A stretch of 6,469 nt of DNA from Nitriliruptorales bacterium (GTDB lineage Bacteria > Actinomycetota > Nitriliruptoria > Nitriliruptorales > Nitriliruptoraceae): contig JAURQY010000056.1 of assembly GCA_030835875.1 (NCBI GenBank), positions 1-6,469 of the forward strand, read 5' to 3'. The notes below the pieces were generated by a model, which was not told the origin of the DNA, did no database searches, and was given only the letters and a program-made list of their open reading frames with translations. The translations under genes were made by a program, and so were the position numbers. How positions within the stretch are numbered: the stretch's first letter is position 1; the number at the start of each line of letters is the position of its first letter. Below, piece by piece: positions 1-5,969 of the stretch.

Positions 1-51
1 CACCGGCGCCTGACCGGTCACGTCGCGCACGGGTTCACCGACTGGCAGTGA
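1..51 (+). CDS. 3' end of an unidentified plus-strand gene
   Basis: Reading frame 1 is open from the left edge for 16 codons, ending HGFTDWQ, and stops at TGA 49-51. Fifteen of the 16 codons end in G or C, as expected for a real gene in this genome, and the stop falls three bases before the stop of the converging gene on the other strand. Both facts suggest the C-terminus of a genuine gene rather than a chance frame. The fragment is too short to recognise a family. The frame could be fortuitous, because a short open stretch is unremarkable in GC-rich DNA. Confidence 0.45.
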   Translation, partial: HRRLTGHVAHGFTDWQ

Positions 52-54
52 ACC

Positions 55-1710
55 TCAGCGCTGCGGGGCGGGCGGCGGCCCGTTCTCATCGTCCGGACGA
101 CCGTCGAGCGCCTCGTCCCACTCGAGGACGTCGGGCGCGGACGACGACGCCGCAGGTGTCGGCGCCGAGGCGGCTGTGTCGAGACCGGGGATCGCCGTCA
201 TCGTCGACGCGGTCATGCCGGACCCGGCATCGACGGCGGCAGCGAGCGCGCCGGTCCGGCGCTGGAGCAGCACGAAGCCTGCGCCACCCGCGGCGAGCAC
301 CAGCGCGAGACCGCCGACCCACCACCACACGGACGTCGTGCCCGTCGGCTCGAGGACCTCGTCGATGACCGGGGCGGCGACGGTCTCCGGGCACTCGGTC
401 GCACCGGGCTCGGTCGCACCCGGGCAGGGCGTCGGGTCCATCGCGCCGGTCGCCGCGACGAACGTGCCGACCGGAGCGGGCGTGCACTCGGTCGCGCCGA
501 ACGCGTCGCTGTAGGTGCCCGGAGGGCACGGCTCTTCCGCGGTCGCACCGGCCTCGGCGACGAACGTGCCCGGGCTCGCCGGTGTGCAGCTGCTGCCGGC
601 GCGCGAGGTGCCGGTCGCCGACCAGCTCCCTGGCGGGCAGGCGTCACCCTGCGGGGAGAGCGGCTCATCACCGGTCTCACGCTCCGGCGTCTCCTCGCGC
701 GACGGCGCGGGTGTCGCGGCCGGCGCGGGGCAACGGGACAGGCCGGTCTCGGTCGCGGTCAGGCAGCGGAGCTGCTCGCTCGAGCCGGGACGCGGCACGT
801 AGTAGCCGACGGCCGCGGGCGTGCAGGCGGTCTGGCCGGTCGACGCGGTGTAGGTCCCGGCCGGGCACAGCGCGGACGTCGTCGCACCCTCGGTCGGGAC
901 GTGCGAGCCGCGCGGTGCCGGGTCGCACGAGGTCTGCTTGGTCTCCGACTGGAAGGTGCCCTTCGCGCAGGGCGTCTGCGCCGTCGCGCCTGCCGCCGCG
1001 ACGACGTGGCCGGCGGCGGCATCGATGCAGAGCGTCGTCGCGGCATCGCCGCGGTAGGACCCGGCGTCGCACTGGGTGATGCCGGTCGATCCGGTCCCGT
1101 CGGAGGCGCCTCCGGTCCCCTCGGAGCCGAGCGGGATCGCGGTCTGTGCCGTCGCACCCGCCGTCGTCACGTAGCTCCCGACGGCAGCCGCACGACATGG
1201 CGTCGTCGCCGCATCACCACGGAACGTCCCCGCCACGCACTGCGCCACACCCGTCGAACCCGTGCCGTCCGACGCACCACCCGTCCCACCCGAACCGAGC
1301 GGGATGACGACACATGCGGTCGTGCTCGCGTCGCTCCGGTACTCACCGACGGGGCAGAGCGCGACGCCGGTCGAACCCGTACCGCCTACGCCTCCTCCGG
1401 TCCCCTCCGAGCCGAGCGGGATCGGGACGCAGGAGGTCGTGCTCGCGTCGCTCCGGTACTCACCGGTGGGGCAGAGCGCGGTGCCGGTCGAACCGGTCCC
1501 GTCCGACGCGCCGCCCGTCCCCTCGGAGCCGAGCGGGATCGGGACGCACGCCGCGCCGTCGAAGTACTCGCCGGCGACGCAGTCCGCGGCGACGACCGCG
1601 CGGGCCTCCTGGGGGCCGACCGCGAGCAGCAGGACCGCGGCAGCGCCCGTCGCGATGAGCAGCAGCGCCATACGCAGCGGGGCGGGCAGGCCGGATGGGA
1701 TCGACAGCAT
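55..1710 (-). CDS. Secreted single-pass surface protein with ephrin-receptor-like Cys repeats
   Basis: I do not recognise a named gene. The 551-residue product starts with a signal peptide: Arg13, a hydrophobic stretch at about 14-31, and a likely cleavage after A-R-A at residue 38. Residues 44-327 hold cysteine-paired repeats of the type CPxGTYxxxxGxTxC followed by PAPxGxFVxxxGAT. This pattern resembles the ephrin-receptor-like GCC2/GCC3 module, best known from eukaryotic surface proteins. Four copies of a Gly/Ser/Thr cassette (IPLGSEGTGGASDGTGSTG) are embedded at residues 58, 97, 136 and 192. A Pro/Glu-rich linker (328-357) leads to a second Cys block (358-440). A transmembrane helix follows (461-482, starting VWWWVGG), then Arg-Arg and a 68-residue tail with an acidic end (EWDEALDG). 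The inferred topology is outside N-terminal domain, one helix, cytoplasmic tail. Start choice is supported by a perfect AGGAGG six bases upstream. The role may be adhesion or a cell-surface spacer, but this is a guess. No sortase LPxTG motif is visible. Confidence 0.88.
   Translation of the reverse strand: MLSIPSGLPAPLRMALLLIATGAAAVLLLAVGPQEARAVVAADCVAGEYFDGAACVPIPLGSEGTGGASDGTGSTGTALCPTGEYRSDASTTSCVPIPLGSEGTGGGVGGTGSTGVALCPVGEYRSDASTTACVVIPLGSGGTGGASDGTGSTGVAQCVAGTFRGDAATTPCRAAAVGSYVTTAGATAQTAIPLGSEGTGGASDGTGSTGITQCDAGSYRGDAATTLCIDAAAGHVVAAAGATAQTPCAKGTFQSETKQTSCDPAPRGSHVPTEGATTSALCPAGTYTASTGQTACTPAAVGYYVPRPGSSEQLRCLTATETGLSRCPAPAATPAPSREETPERETGDEPLSPQGDACPPGSWSATGTSRAGSSCTPASPGTFVAEAGATAEEPCPPGTYSDAFGATECTPAPVGTFVAATGAMDPTPCPGATEPGATECPETVAAPVIDEVLEPTGTTSVWWWVGGLALVLAAGGAGFVLLQRRTGALAAAVDAGSGMTASTMTAIPGLDTAASAPTPAASSSAPDVLEWDEALDGRPDDENGPPPAPQR
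1081..1539 (-). repeat. Four-copy 57-bp in-frame repeat inside the surface-protein gene
   Basis: Four copies of a 57-bp unit, each coding a 19-residue Gly/Ser/Thr-rich cassette, sit at 1081-1137, 1249-1305, 1366-1422 and 1483-1539. The three promoter-proximal copies recur every 117 bp (39 residues), together with the adjacent Cys segment (CPxGEYRSDASTTxC). The fourth is 168 bp away, because a 17-residue GSYVTTAGATAQT-type segment is kept in front of it. Translated copies read IPLGSEGTGGASDGTGSTG (twice), the same with E6 changed to G (once), and a variant with GVG in place of ASD (once). The copies differ mostly at silent third positions. Confidence 0.93.
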
Positions 1711-1816
1711 GCAGGTCCTCCTGCGGGCGGATGCGGGCGCAGCGGCGCACCGACCTCGGAAGCGAGGACCGTAGCCAGCGGGCGCCCACGGACCCCGCAG
1801 CGGACCCGTCCGTCCG
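1711..1816. other. 106-bp gap between permease gene and surface-protein gene
   Basis: Apart from the Shine-Dalgarno at its left end, the gap shows little. On the minus strand a TACGGT sequence fits the TANNNT -10 pattern, but no convincing -35 stands 17-18 bp upstream. A short inverted repeat, CCTCG-gaag-CGAGG, lies near 1754-1767; it is too small and lacks a T-run, so I do not call it a terminator. Whether the surface gene is transcribed from here or by read-through from the ABC operon cannot be decided from the sequence. Confidence 0.5.
1717..1722 (-). promoter_or_regulatory. Strong Shine-Dalgarno of the surface-protein gene
   Basis: AGGAGG lies on the minus strand six bases before the ATG at 1710. 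It is a full match to the anti-SD core and fixes this start over other in-frame codons. It suggests efficient translation initiation. Confidence 0.8.
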
Positions 1817-2623
1817 TCAGACGCCGAGGTCGCGGCGCCGGAACCGGTCGTGGGCGACGGCCCAGGCGATCAGCGTGACGACCCCGAGCCGGGCGTAGGC
1901 CGTCAAGGGCACCCCGTTGACCACCGGGTCGGACGCGAGGTACCACGAGAACGGGCTGAGCGCCTCGATCACGGCCCCGTCGTCGAGCATGCCGGCGACG
2001 GCGTCGGCGACGAACGCGGCGACGGCCGTCGCGGCGCCGACGGCGAGGGCGACACCGCGCCGGCCGCTGACCGCACCGGCCGCGAGCGTGATCGTTGCGA
2101 ACGCGATGACGAGCAGATTGAGCCCGAGCGAGGCCGCCGCGATCCCGCCGACGCTGACGTCGAGCCCGACGGACGCGGACAGCAGCGCGGACGCCGCGAA
2201 CGTGACGACGGCGAGCACGGCGATCTGCGTGTGCAGCGCGATGACGCGTCCGGCGAGCAGGTCGTCACGACGGACGGGTGCCGCCGCAGCGAGCTCGAGC
2301 TCCCCCGCCTCCTCCTCGCCGGCGACGGTGCGGGCACCGAGGCCGATGCCGAACACGAGCATCAGGGCCGGGCCGAGCAGGCCGAACACGGTGGCGGTGA
2401 GGTAGCCGGCGGCGCTGCCGAGCCGGTCGTAGCCGAGCGCCGCGGTCATCTCCGCCGGGAGCGAGTCGACGAGGGCCTGCATCTGCTCACCGCCGATCGA
2501 CGGGTACAGCGGGACGTAGATCGCGGCGACGGCGGTCAGCCCGATGGCCCACAGCATGAGGGGGCGCCGACGGCGTCCGAGCTGCCAAGCGATCTCGACG
2601 GTGACGGCGCGGATCCTGGTCAT
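1817..2623 (-). CDS. ABC-2 type exporter permease subunit
   Basis: This 268-residue integral membrane protein is the channel-forming partner of the ATPase encoded just upstream. About six hydrophobic helices are visible, near residues 21-39, 73-96, 127-150, 158-183, 188-210 and 241-258. After helix 2 comes ARTVAGEEEAGELELAAAAP (97-116). This is the cytoplasmic GEEE-G-LEL signature seen in ABC-2 permeases of the multidrug/antibiotic exporter type, where it contacts the nucleotide-binding domain. A late SPFSWYLASDPVVNG segment (223-237) is also characteristic of this branch. The length fits a half-transporter that probably works as a homodimer. The ATG overlaps the upstream stop as ATGA, and GGAGG stands seven bases before it, so translation is probably coupled. 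The substrate cannot be read from the sequence. Confidence 0.9.
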   Translation of the reverse strand: MTRIRAVTVEIAWQLGRRRRPLMLWAIGLTAVAAIYVPLYPSIGGEQMQALVDSLPAEMTAALGYDRLGSAAGYLTATVFGLLGPALMLVFGIGLGARTVAGEEEAGELELAAAAPVRRDDLLAGRVIALHTQIAVLAVVTFAASALLSASVGLDVSVGGIAAASLGLNLLVIAFATITLAAGAVSGRRGVALAVGAATAVAAFVADAVAGMLDDGAVIEALSPFSWYLASDPVVNGVPLTAYARLGVVTLIAWAVAHDRFRRRDLGV

Positions 2624-3507
2624 GCGGTGCCCTCCGTGCGGTAGGCGTCGAGGACGAGCTCCTCGAGGTCGCGGTCGCGCAGCTCCAGCCGCGCGATGGG
2701 CAACCCGTGCAACGTCGCGATGAGTCGCGTCGTGTCGCCGCGCCAGATCCCGCGCGCGTGGAGCCCGTCGACCTGCAGTTCCTCCACGCCCTCAAGGGCC
2801 TGCAGCGGGACATCCCCCGAGAAGGTCACGTCGAGCCGTTGACCGGCCGCCGCACGCAGCGCGGCGACGTCGTCGACGACGACGATGCGACCGTCGCGGA
2901 TGAGGGCGACGCGGTCGGCGACCCCCTCGATCTCGCTGAGGACGTGCGAGGAGAGGAACACGGTCGTCCCGGCATCGCGCTCCTCGCGCACGAGGGCGAG
3001 GAACTCCTGCTGCAGCAGCGGGTCGAGGCCGCTGGTCGGCTCGTCGAGCAGCGCGAGGTCGGGGCGGTGCATGAGCGCCTGGACGACCCCGATCTTCTGC
3101 TTGTTGCCCTTCGACAGCGCGCGGACCGGCCGGTCGAGGTCGAGGAGGAACCGTTCCGCGAGCGGGGCGATGCGGTCGCGGCCGCGGCCGCCGCGTACGG
3201 CCGCGTGGTGGGTGAGCAGCTGCCGGCCGGTGGCGGTCCCCGACAGGATCAGCTCGCCGGGCAGGTAGCCGAGCCGGGCACGCAGCGCCGGGCCTCCGGT
3301 GGCGGGGTCCTCGCCGAGGACGCGGATGTCTCCGGCGGTCGGTCGCAGCAGGTCGAGGAGGATGCGGATGGTCGTCGACTTACCGGCTCCGTTCGGGCCG
3401 ATGAACCCGAACACCTCGCCCCGCTCGACGGCGAGGTCGATGCCGTCGAGCGCGCGGAACGACCCGTAGTCCTTCACGAGGCCCTCGACGGTGATGGCGG
3501 TGGTCAT
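2620..3507 (-). CDS. ABC exporter ATP-binding subunit
   Basis: This 295-residue cytoplasmic ATPase drives the adjacent permease. It has Walker A GPNGAGKST (37-45), signature loop LSKGNKQKIG (131-140), Walker B LALLDEP (151-157), D-loop SGLDP (159-163) and switch histidine H188 in SSHVLSE. The signature is the LSKGN variant rather than LSGGQ, and the Q-loop region reads GYLPGE (80-85) without the usual glutamine. Both variants recur in the ABC-2 exporter branch and do not by themselves suggest loss of activity. The roughly 75 residues after 220 form an accessory C-terminal domain, as in drug/antibiotic exporter ATPases. The start has a good AGGAGG seven bases upstream and overlaps the repressor stop as ATGA. 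The subfamily call is secure; the transported compound is unknown. Confidence 0.95.
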   Translation of the reverse strand: MTTAITVEGLVKDYGSFRALDGIDLAVERGEVFGFIGPNGAGKSTTIRILLDLLRPTAGDIRVLGEDPATGGPALRARLGYLPGELILSGTATGRQLLTHHAAVRGGRGRDRIAPLAERFLLDLDRPVRALSKGNKQKIGVVQALMHRPDLALLDEPTSGLDPLLQQEFLALVREERDAGTTVFLSSHVLSEIEGVADRVALIRDGRIVVVDDVAALRAAAGQRLDVTFSGDVPLQALEGVEELQVDGLHARGIWRGDTTRLIATLHGLPIARLELRDRDLEELVLDAYRTEGTA

Positions 3508-4127
3508 ACGGTCGCCTCCTGCGACCGGGCCGCCCCGGTCGCCTCAGGGGTGAGCAGCCCCGTCGCCAGGACCTCGGCGCCGAGCTCGCTCCAGCGCTGC
3601 ACTCCTTCGGGGCCGTCGAGCATGGAGAAGCCGAGCAGTCGCTCGGCATGGTGATGCAGCACGAGCGCACCGAGGTACCACAGCGTGAGCAGGACGGTGC
3701 GTTCCTGCTCGTGAACGCTCGGTCGGATGACGCCGTTCTCGATGCCGGCACGGACGTAGCGGTGCGCGTCAGCGACCATCGTGTCGACGAGCTCGTCGAC
3801 GGGGGCCCCACCCTCGACGAGTCGGCGCGCGAGGTAGCGCACTAGCGGTGCAGCGATCTCCGACGACTGCGCGACAGCGCCGAGGAGGTCCAGCCCCGGA
3901 CCCTGCGCAAGCGCGTCCGACTTGACGTCGCTGATCGTGGCGAGCACGTGGGCGTCGCAGGCGGCGAGCAGTCCGTCCTTCGAGCCGAAGTGGTGGAGGA
4001 CGAGGGCTGGGGAGACGTCGGCGTCGGCCGCGATCCCGCGGACGCTGGCACCGGCAGTGCCACCCGCCGAGACCCGCTCGCAGGCAGCCGCGAGGATGCG
4101 GGAACGCGCGTCGTCGTGACTGAACAT
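3504..4127 (-). CDS. TetR-family transcriptional repressor, first gene of the ABC operon
   Basis: The 207-residue protein has the canonical TetR layout. The N-terminal helix ARSRILAAACERVSAGG is followed by the helix-turn-helix at about 27-50 (ASVRGIAADADVSPALVLHHFGSK), where the H-F-G-SKDGLL turn is diagnostic. The rest is a helical ligand-binding and dimerisation domain with no recognisable ligand motif. It is translated from the same transcript as the exporter and overlaps the ATPase gene by four bases, so it probably controls its own operon. Two palindromic sites of typical TetR form sit on its promoter and start codon. No Shine-Dalgarno precedes the ATG at 4127, which fits a leaderless message. 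The expected behaviour is release on binding a substrate of the exporter; this is inferred from the arrangement, not shown. Confidence 0.93.
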   Translation of the reverse strand: MFSHDDARSRILAAACERVSAGGTAGASVRGIAADADVSPALVLHHFGSKDGLLAACDAHVLATISDVKSDALAQGPGLDLLGAVAQSSEIAAPLVRYLARRLVEGGAPVDELVDTMVADAHRYVRAGIENGVIRPSVHEQERTVLLTLWYLGALVLHHHAERLLGFSMLDGPEGVQRWSELGAEVLATGLLTPEATGAARSQEATV

Positions 4128-4135
4128 GCGTTCAG
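4120..4135. promoter_or_regulatory. Operator 2: second 16-bp palindrome over the tetR start codon
   Basis: CTGAACATGCGTTCAG has the same outer arms and length as the upstream palindrome (CTGAAC-N4-GTTCAG). It covers the end of the -10, the predicted transcription start and the first codons of the repressor. The two centres are 23 bp apart, about two helical turns, which would let two dimers bind on nearly the same face. The inner half-sites also pair as CGTTCAGC-ctagc-GCTGAACG (4129-4149). Confidence 0.75.
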
Positions 4136-4162
4136 CCTAGCGCTGAACGGTCGTTCAGTCAA
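4134..4162 (-). promoter_or_regulatory. Predicted leaderless promoter of the tetR-ABC operon
   Basis: On the minus strand TTGACT (4162-4157, five of six matches to the -35 consensus) is followed after exactly 17 bases by TAGGCT (4139-4134, fits TANNNT). The repressor ATG begins six bases after the -10 element. This is where transcription would start, so the mRNA would be leaderless, in line with the missing Shine-Dalgarno. The -35 begins only five bases past the stop codon of the upstream oxidoreductase gene, so the promoter fills almost the whole intergenic gap. Confidence 0.72.
4143..4158. promoter_or_regulatory. Operator 1: 16-bp palindrome between -35 and -10
   Basis: CTGAACGGTCGTTCAG is a perfect inverted repeat with 7-base arms and a two-base centre. 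It has the GAACG-N2-CGTTC core common among TetR-family operators. It occupies the spacer of the predicted promoter and overlaps the last two bases of the -35, so a bound repressor would exclude RNA polymerase. Confidence 0.8.
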
Positions 4163-4166
4163 GCCG

Positions 4167-4949
4167 TCAGGCGAGCTGCTCTGCGGCCTCCAGCAGCGTG
4201 AGCGCGGGAGTGAGGTCGAACGGGTGCGTGAGGTCGACGATGACGTGCTCGGCGCCGGCGGCGACGTACTCGTCGAGGCGACCTGCGTCCTCGGGCCCGA
4301 TCAGCGCGGTCCGTTCGATCGCTCGCGGGTCACGACCCACCGTCGCGCACCAGTCGTCGAGCACCCGGTTCTTGTGCGCGAACGTCTCCGGCGGACCGAA
4401 ACCGTTCCACGCGTCGGCATGCTCGGCGACGAGCCGCAGCGTGACCTTCTCGCCACCTCCGCCGACGAGGATCGGGAGGTCACCGATCGGCGGAGGGTTC
4501 AGGCGTGAGAGGCGTGCGCGGATGCGGGGCAGCGCCGCGCCGAGGTCGCGCAGCCGCGACGGCGCGGTCCCGAACTCGTAGCCGTACTCGGTGTAGTCAC
4601 GCTCGAACCAGCCGGCGCCGAGCCCGAGGGTGAACCGGCCGCCCGCGACATGGTCGAGCGTGCGCGCCATGTCTGCGACGAGCTCCGGGTTGCGGTACGA
4701 GTTGCACAGGACGAGGTGCCCGACGCGGACCCGCTCGGTGACACCGGCGATGGCGGTGAGCAGCGTCCAGCCCTCGAAGTGGGTGGCGTCAGCGTCGCCG
4801 TAGAGCGGGAAGAAGTGGTCCCACGTCCACACCGAGTCGACGCCCGCGTCCTCCGCCCGGCGTGCGGCGTCGAGCACCGCCGCGACGTCGGTCGCCTGCG
4901 GGTGCAGCTGCACCCCGATGCGTGGACGTGCAGCCACGGATCCGCTCAC
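4167..4949 (-). CDS. F420-dependent LLM-class oxidoreductase (Rv1855c-like)
   Basis: The 260-residue protein belongs to the luciferase-like monooxygenase superfamily, whose actinobacterial members mostly use the deazaflavin F420 for hydride transfer. Visible hallmarks are the first barrel strand RIGVQLHPQ (10-18), AARRAEDAGVDSVWTWDHFF (28-47), the TERVRVGHLV strand (71-80), SYRNPELVADMARTLDHVAGGR (84-105), LGLGAGW (108-114) and the PILVGGGGEK phosphate-binding turn. The pattern resembles the mycobacterial Rv1855c group, of unknown substrate. I chose the GTG at 4949, not the much longer frame reaching 5315, because the extra residues are an Arg/Pro-rich shadow of ctaB and family homology begins just after this GTG. 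The GTG overlaps the ctaB stop as GTGA and has GAGG seven bases upstream, so the two genes are probably translationally coupled. Its reaction and any link to heme synthesis are unknown. Confidence 0.88.
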   Translation of the reverse strand: MSGSVAARPRIGVQLHPQATDVAAVLDAARRAEDAGVDSVWTWDHFFPLYGDADATHFEGWTLLTAIAGVTERVRVGHLVLCNSYRNPELVADMARTLDHVAGGRFTLGLGAGWFERDYTEYGYEFGTAPSRLRDLGAALPRIRARLSRLNPPPIGDLPILVGGGGEKVTLRLVAEHADAWNGFGPPETFAHKNRVLDDWCATVGRDPRAIERTALIGPEDAGRLDEYVAAGAEHVIVDLTHPFDLTPALTLLEAAEQLA

Positions 4950-5896
4950 AGCACGGCCTCGAGCGCGGCGACGACGAACACGAGCGTGAGGTGGATCGTC
5001 GAGAACTTGAAGAGCGCCTGCGCCTCGGTGACCGTCCGCAGCCGGCGGAGCCGGTGCGCGAGCCACAGCCAGTAGAGCGTCGCGCCGACGGCCGGGACGA
5101 CGAACACGGGGCCGGTGAACCCTCCAGCGGCCGACAGCACGACGACGGCGAGCAGCAGGTAGGAGTGGAGGAGGATCTGCCGGGTCGCCTCTTCGTTGCC
5201 GTAGGCGACGGGGAGCATCGGCAGGTTCGCGCGCGCGTAGTCCTCGCGGAAGCGCATCGCGAGCGCCCAGAAGTGGGGCGGCTGCCACCACAGCAGGATC
5301 GCGAACAGCAGCCACGGGCGCGGGTCCGCGAGGTCACCGCCCGTCACGGCCGCCCAGCCGGTGAGGACCGGCGCGCAGCCGGCGATGCCGCCGATCGTGA
5401 CCGCCTGCGGCGTCCGTCGCTTCATGCCGAGCGTGTAGACGAACACGTAGAAGAGGATCGCGCCGGTCGCGATGAGCGAGGCGACCGGGTCGACGAGGAG
5501 CCACAGCCACGCGAACCCCACGACGCCGAGCGCGAGCCCGAGGATCAGCGTGCCGCGGGGCGTGACGTCGCCGCGCACCGTCGGGCGGGACGCGGTGCGC
5601 GACATCAGCCGGTCGACGTCGCGGTCGATCAGGTTGTTGAGCGTGTTCGCGCTCGCCGCCGACATCGTCCCGCCGATGAGCGTCGCGATGACGAGCCACG
5701 TCGACGGCCAGCCACCCTCCGCGACGACCATCGTCGGCACGGTCGTGACGAGCAGCAGCTCGATGATGCGCGGCTTCGTGACGAGGAAGTAGGCGCGCAG
5801 CCTCGCGCGACGCGCCGCGTTCGGACCGGCGAGGGGCGCTGCATCCTTCGGGTGGAGCGGCCCGGGACCCTCGACGAGGGCGCGCTCCTGCTCCAC
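4946..5896 (-). CDS. ctaB: Protoheme IX farnesyltransferase (heme O synthase)
   Basis: The enzyme transfers a farnesyl group from farnesyl diphosphate to the heme B vinyl group, giving heme O, the precursor of heme A for cytochrome c oxidase. It is a UbiA-superfamily integral membrane prenyltransferase. With the start chosen here it has 316 residues, close to the usual size. The family opening YFLVTKPRIIELLL is present. The first Asp-rich, Mg-diphosphate site is N87-N88-L-I-D91-R-D-V-D95, followed by MSRTASRP. Further on are GMKRRTPQAVTIGG and the family-specific WWQPPHFWALAMRFREDY (203-220). Several long hydrophobic helices separate these motifs. The frame is open further upstream, but a GTG at 5896 has AGGAG six bases before it. 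Upstream ATG options at 5971 and 6001 would run into the divergent ctaA and code for an unconserved Arg/Pro/Cys-rich lead. Confidence 0.95.
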   Translation of the reverse strand: MEQERALVEGPGPLHPKDAAPLAGPNAARRARLRAYFLVTKPRIIELLLVTTVPTMVVAEGGWPSTWLVIATLIGGTMSAASANTLNNLIDRDVDRLMSRTASRPTVRGDVTPRGTLILGLALGVVGFAWLWLLVDPVASLIATGAILFYVFVYTLGMKRRTPQAVTIGGIAGCAPVLTGWAAVTGGDLADPRPWLLFAILLWWQPPHFWALAMRFREDYARANLPMLPVAYGNEEATRQILLHSYLLLAVVVLSAAGGFTGPVFVVPAVGATLYWLWLAHRLRRLRTVTEAQALFKFSTIHLTLVFVVAALEAVL

Positions 5897-5969
5897 GCTG
5901 CGCTCCTGGTCGACCGGCCGGCATCCGCCTCGGGAGGGGCAGGGTAGGGCCCACCGGTACCTTCGCTGC
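5897..5969. promoter_or_regulatory. 73-bp divergent ctaB-ctaA control region
   Basis: Both heme genes must be driven from this short interval or from within each other's 5' ends. Two TANNNT-type -10 candidates face apart: TACCTT on the plus strand (5958-5963), six bases before the ctaA ATG, and TACCCT on the minus strand (5946-5941), about 45 bases before ctaB. Neither has a recognisable TTGACA-like -35. The ctaA start has no Shine-Dalgarno, so a leaderless ctaA message from TACCTT is plausible. A regulator or shared promoter is inference only. Confidence 0.4.
5903..5907 (-). promoter_or_regulatory. Shine-Dalgarno that sets the ctaB start
   Basis: AGGAG on the minus strand lies six bases before the GTG at 5896. 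It is the only well-placed ribosome-binding sequence among the candidate ctaB starts and decides in favour of the 316-residue form. Confidence 0.7.

Noticed and set aside
1081..1539. CRISPR-like array
   Set aside because: The repeats are in frame, protein-coding, unevenly spaced and diverged at silent sites, and the segments between them are themselves repeated Cys modules, not unique spacers.
1754..1767. Small inverted repeat CCTCG-gaag-CGAGG as a terminator after the ABC operon
   Set aside because: The stem is only five base pairs and there is no T-run on the minus strand after it.
901..1878. Long plus-strand frame (325 codons) opposite the surface-protein gene
   Set aside because: It is Arg-rich, has no recognisable domain, and lies antisense to a gene with signal peptide, repeats and a strong ribosome site. 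GC-rich DNA routinely gives such shadow frames.
1850..2644. Plus-strand frame (264 codons) opposite the permease gene
   Set aside because: The translation is all charged and Gly-rich with no hydrophobic core, and mirrors the permease codons. It is a shadow.
2707..3654. Plus-strand frame (315 codons) opposite the ATPase gene
   Set aside because: It has no family motifs, while the opposite strand carries a complete set of ABC ATPase motifs.
4950..5315. N-terminal extension of the LLM oxidoreductase frame
   Set aside because: The 122 extra residues are Arg/Pro/Ala-rich and overlap ctaB in another frame. The family begins just after the GTG at 4949.
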